From Abyssisolibacter fermentans (GTDB taxonomy: Bacteria > Bacillota > Clostridia > Tissierellales > MCWD3), in contig NZ_LOHE01000071.1 in the NCBI RefSeq assembly GCF_001559865.1, forward strand, positions 1 to 52,633: a stretch of DNA of 52,633 nucleotides. The letters are read 5' to 3'. Under the pieces are notes generated by a model. It did no database searches. It had not been told where the DNA came from and worked only from the letters and a program-made list of their open reading frames with translations. Positions within the stretch are counted from its first letter, which is position 1, and every line of letters starts with the position of its first letter. Positions 52,125 to 52,633 of this stretch are shown here, piece by piece. Made by a program: the position numbers and the translations under genes.

Positions 52125-52633
52125 TGAACTGACCTATGTCAAGTAGACAATTAATTTAATAAAAATGAATATTAATATTTTTCGGTGTTTCTGTATGAAG
52201 CACCGTTTTTATTTATGTACACTGTGCTTGAGTCCGATATTCAATTGGAGATAAACACCCTAATCGCTTTTGAAATCTTTCCTCGTTATAGAATTTTATA
52301 TACTTATGAATATCTTGAATTAGTTTATCCATAGATTCAAATTGCTTGCCATAGAACATTTCAGATTTTAGTATTCCAAAAAAACCTTCCATTGGACCAT
52401 TATCTATGCATTTACCAATTCTTGACATGCTTTGTGTCATTTCTGCAAAATCAATTTTGCTTTTAAAGACACTATTAGTGTACGAGAAACCTCTGTCACT
52501 ATGGAATATTGGCTTTGCATCGGGGTTATTTTTTACAGCTCTATCAAACATTTTAAATACAAGCTGATTAGTATTTCTGTATGATAATTCATACTCTATT
52601 ATACTGTTATCTAATAAATCTAATATTGGACTT
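52125..52633 (-). mobile_element. IS3-family (IS150-like) element, 3' end, cut by the window edge
   Basis: The probable terminal repeat TGAACTGACCTATGTCAAGT with AGACAA following (52125-52150) resembles IS150-group ends. It is followed inward by the transposase stop at 52213. The rest of the element lies beyond the window, so the other terminal repeat and any target duplication cannot be seen. Confidence 0.75.
52213..52633 (-). CDS. IS3-family transposase OrfB, C-terminal part
   Basis: The frame is open to the window edge (last 139 codons). It encodes the C-terminal rve/DDE integrase region: ILDLLDNSII near the middle Asp region, PIFHSDRGFSYTN with the HSDRG motif, then MSRIGKCIDNGPMEGFFGILKSEMF with the catalytic Glu, and IKFYNEERFQKRLGCLSPIEYR at the end, all typical of IS150-like OrfB. 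The N-terminal part and OrfA lie outside. The visible part looks intact and probably comes from an active-type copy. Confidence 0.93.
   Translation of the reverse strand, partial: SPILDLLDNSIIEYELSYRNTNQLVFKMFDRAVKNNPDAKPIFHSDRGFSYTNSVFKSKIDFAEMTQSMSRIGKCIDNGPMEGFFGILKSEMFYGKQFESMDKLIQDIHKYIKFYNEERFQKRLGCLSPIEYRTQAQCT

Overview
The window is very AT-rich with strong AGGAGG-type ribosome binding sites. Its gene content (Sfp-dependent NRPS, PBSX/diffocin-like tail genes, VanW, a SecA2-like ATPase, Asn/Thr/Pro adenylation codes typical of Firmicutes) points to a low-GC anaerobic Firmicute of the Clostridia, perhaps near Peptostreptococcaceae. The placement is inference; no rRNA or other marker gene is present.

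Layout. (1) 1-3.6 kb, plus strand: a 162-bp MITE-like repeat, an AI-2E family permease and the GTPase TypA, each with a clear terminator. (2) 3.85-4.1 kb: a 49-codon cysteine-containing peptide gene of RiPP-precursor type. (3) 31.6 down to 4.1 kb, minus strand: a 27-kb NRPS operon. In transcription order it encodes C-A-T-C-A-T-C-A-T-C (3580 aa), A-T-C-A-T-C-A-T-TE (2886 aa), a type II thioesterase, a starter-C-A-T-E synthetase (1473 aa), a membrane-anchored beta-lactamase-fold peptidase of ClbP type, an Sfp-type phosphopantetheinyl transferase and a 214-aa unknown protein. (4) 31.9-37.5 kb: a 2H phosphoesterase, a VanW-GNAT pair and an amidase. These are separated by two complete and one partial copy of a ~1-kb non-coding element built of nested palindromes. 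(5) 47.3 down to 36.9 kb, minus strand: a headless contractile-tail (tailocin) operon of PBSX/diffocin type with sheath, tube, frameshifted tail-assembly chaperone, short tape measure, baseplate, fibre and amidase. (6) 47.3-52.6 kb: a second MITE copy, a secA2-like gene with one in-frame TGA, a small membrane protein, an APH-fold kinase with a duplicated 3' end, and the end of an IS3-family element cut by the window edge.

How the genes work together. The main find is a probable NRPS prodrug system. The starter module has a lipo-initiation-type C domain, an A domain whose ten-residue code reads DLTKIGEVGK (the published Asn code), and an epimerase, so it should make N-acyl-D-Asn. The next synthetase opens with a condensation domain of the D-accepting kind and has a matching COM docking end. 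The gene right after the starter module encodes a peptidase with signal peptide, S83xxK86, Y177 and three C-terminal membrane helices, the architecture of ClbP/XcnG. Those enzymes remove N-acyl-D-Asn from colibactin and xenocoumacin precursors outside the membrane. The predicted precursor is acyl-D-Asn-Tyr-Pro-Thr-X-Pro-X, and the predicted released product is Tyr-Pro-Thr-X-Pro-X, linear or cyclised by a thioesterase with a cysteine nucleophile. No dedicated exporter is visible.

Second in interest are the nested-palindrome elements, whose copies show compensatory changes in helices. Third is the tail-chaperone frameshift site, A AAA AAC, which can be read directly from the sequence.
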